Position numbers and translations under genes: made by a program
The notes under the pieces: model-generated
Databases searched by the model: none
Told to the model about the DNA's origin: nothing
Seen by the model: only the letters and a program-made list of their open reading frames with translations
NCBI GenBank assembly: GCA_963575645.1
Contig: OY754468.1
Location: 23,770,465 to 23,834,464, forward strand
DNA: 64,000 bases
Direction: 5' to 3'
Source: Xanthostigma xanthostigma
Lineage: Eukaryota > Arthropoda > Insecta > Raphidioptera > Raphidiidae
In this document: positions 61,819-64,000 of the stretch, piece after piece
Position numbering within the stretch: position 1 is the first letter of the stretch
Layout: every line of letters begins with the position of its first letter

Positions 61819-64000
61819 TATATTCAATGCCCTCTTAAAACATTTCTCAAAACCTTTTGTGATGTGTTCAAATCTTATTTTTAATGAAAAGGAGGGAGGA
61901 GGCTATGTTTGACACAAAAAATACCCTTGTATTCAGTCAAAAAAGCTATCATTTGAAAGGACGTTTCTTATGGATGTTCTCAGAATTTTGTGTTACACAA
62001 TATGCTAAACTTTTCTGAAAAAGCATCTCGCAAACTGGTTTCAAAATTAGTACAGCTAATATTTCAAGAAAAGAAAAACAAGTGGTGTTAATAGACATAC
62101 GTATACTTTCTAGTTTTCAAAATTCAAAGACAAATAATACCGTTGATGGTACGTACTTCTCGATGCGCGAGCCGAATTCGCACTTGGCCAAGTTTTATTG
62201 GTATCGAATTTTTTCATTGTTCTCGTAAAAATCAAACAACTGATCTGTTTAGTACCTACCTCAACATCACATTATGGAGAGAGCATTGTATTTAAATGAA
62301 AAATTGTTATTTTTTTTAGATAAGGCATAAGGGAAACAAAAACGTGTTTTTGCATGACCCCCTATAAAATAGCTGCTTCTCATAGCTGTATAGCTGTAGT
62401 AAAATAACCCTTTTTCACACTAGTGCATAAAGTAAAACAAAAGTAATTCGATCTTACCATTCCTCAAGTCCATATGAACGAGAGAAGCAAAATGGACGCT
62501 GAACAGTGAACTGTCAAAAGTATAACAAATTTACTTGTGATGTGAAAATCAGCCATTTTATAGAAGGTGCGTGTGAAAAGTGTAGTATGTATCTCGATTG
62601 TAATGCTTTTATGACTCATGTGACTTAAAAATCGCTAATCTCTCACTATTAGCACAGTGTCACAACTTGTCATAAAATAATACCTTACAAACTACTATTA
62701 CCTGCAAATTTGAACAATAATATTGAAAAAATACGTGTATGAAGTAGTGGGTAAAGAAAAAAATATTCCACAGTGCACTTGTCAATAAATGTATTTTGCA
62801 CATTCACTTTCTTGAATATCTGAAAATGTTACACTATTTTATTATAAATTATATGAAAAGAGCATAATTTTGAAAACCAAAAAATCTTTATTATGTAAAA
62901 ATGCAATAAGACACAAGATATTTTCAAAACTGTGTGTGGGAAAAAAATCCACATTAAACCGTCATGTAAAAATGCTTAGGTGTCCCATAAGAGCTATTTA
63001 TGTTACAAGTCAGAAAAATTACTAATTTGGCATCGGGTATCACCACAAGCGAGGTCTGTAAAAACACGATGCCAAATAAATAACTTCTCTGACTTGCAGC
63101 ATACAATATTTTATTCAATCTTTGCTTCGAAAGTTTACTTTTATTACCATGTAACGCATGTATAAGGTCACTAGTAACGACGTTTTTCTGCTATCTTAGT
63201 GGACGAAAGTATTCGATTATTACATCCGGTGCAATAATACAAAATGTATAGTTTAGGCTTCAGATAATGACTATTTAATAACACTACGCATCGATCTAAA
63301 AGTAAATCTTCAAAGCAAGAATTAATAAATATTTCATACAAGAGTGTATATTTTTTTTCTAAATATTTTTGATGTTTATGAAATTAATATTTTATTAGTG
63401 TATATTGTTAAATATTTAGTATGTTAATTTTACATAATTTACTATTAATATAAATATATCATTTTCTTTGCTTACAACTCGAAAATTATTTCCAATTTAT
63501 AATATAAATGTGTTCATCTATTTTTATTAACATTTTTGATTTTCATGCCAAATCATATTCATCAATTCAACAAATCAAAATTGTATTATAGATATTTATA
63601 TTATGGTTTTGTTTTATGTTTTTTTTTGGTAGTGCCAAGAACACTAGAGAAAAGGAGACCAAACTTGGGCGGTAGGGGCGGGGAAGATCTGCTTGTCTGG
63701 GTAGCATCCAGTGTGTCTAGTAAGGATAATAATTAACTAAAAAACATTTCCAGGATGTACGACGTATTTGGTCCTACCTCCACCACTTAGTTGTCTCCTT
63801 GTCTGTAGTTTTCTTGGGTGGTGCTTTTCTAAAACAAATATAAAGCGCAAAAACACCTGACTACAATTAGTACATTTTTTATTTTATATGCAATTGTTTT
63901 TTGTATTTTTAATGTAGGTATTATATCAGATTTTACGCTTATCACAAACCACAACAAGCCTCCTGTATTTGTTCAGAATTGTATGTATTTAATCAACTTC
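61819..64000. other. Downstream stretch with repeat remnants
   Basis: CGAATTCGCACTTGGCCAAG at about 62175 is an end of the same family as 58126-59565. A fold-back pair around TTTGGCATCG lies at 63008-63097. At 63632 a T-rich tract and TAG precede a short GC-richer open frame that might be an exon; support is weak. Confidence 0.4.

Noticed and set aside
63536-63736. Terminal exon of a further gene
   Set aside because: An acceptor-like tract precedes a GC-richer frame, but there is no homology or second exon to support it.

Overview
This is an insect nuclear genomic window: AT-rich, intron-containing and dominated by transposon remnants. Interspersed sequences near 2360-2425, 10966-11222, 20200-20260, 22440-23030 and 58126-59565 look like repeat families I know best from moths and butterflies, so a lepidopteran is my best guess. 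Another insect order is not excluded, and I found no bacterial or organellar sequence.

Two conserved host genes can be read exon by exon. Fsn (F-box/SPRY protein, the FBXO45/FSN-1 orthologue) lies on the minus strand in three coding exons (8109-13371, 266 aa). Dp (the E2F dimerisation partner, TFDP family) lies on the plus strand in ten coding exons (14522-57323, 477 aa). Their start codons are 1.15 kb apart, head to head, so they probably share a bidirectional promoter; the gap holds an ATTGG/CCAAT pair close to a CACGTG box. Fsn specifies substrates for a ubiquitin ligase at synapses. Dp partners E2F in cell-cycle transcription. No joint function is evident beyond shared regulation.

Layout: 1-8108 is intergenic or Fsn 3' sequence with MITEs. 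8109-13371 is Fsn, with a PIF/Harbinger remnant in intron 2 and an unrecognised 120-140 aa plus-strand ORF in intron 1. 13372-14521 is the shared promoter region. 14522-14961 holds Dp exons 1-2. 14962-49021 is a 34 kb Dp intron packed with hAT, PIF/Harbinger, Helitron-like and fold-back elements and two tandem arrays (163-bp and 156-bp units). 49022-49273 holds exons 3-4. Intron 4 (49274-54298) contains a pogo/Tigger element carrying insertions nested several levels deep. 54299-57323 holds the exons for the DNA-binding, dimerisation and acidic C-terminal regions. 57324-64000 is downstream sequence with a repeat containing a tandem array and a second Tigger remnant.

The most notable pattern is four unrelated-ended PIF/Harbinger-type elements (8743-9337, 20294-21014, 46629-47283, 52048-52631). 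Each keeps only the N-terminal part of a transposase-like ORF and lacks the nuclease. No CRISPR array, intact transposase, rRNA or intact tRNA gene was seen.
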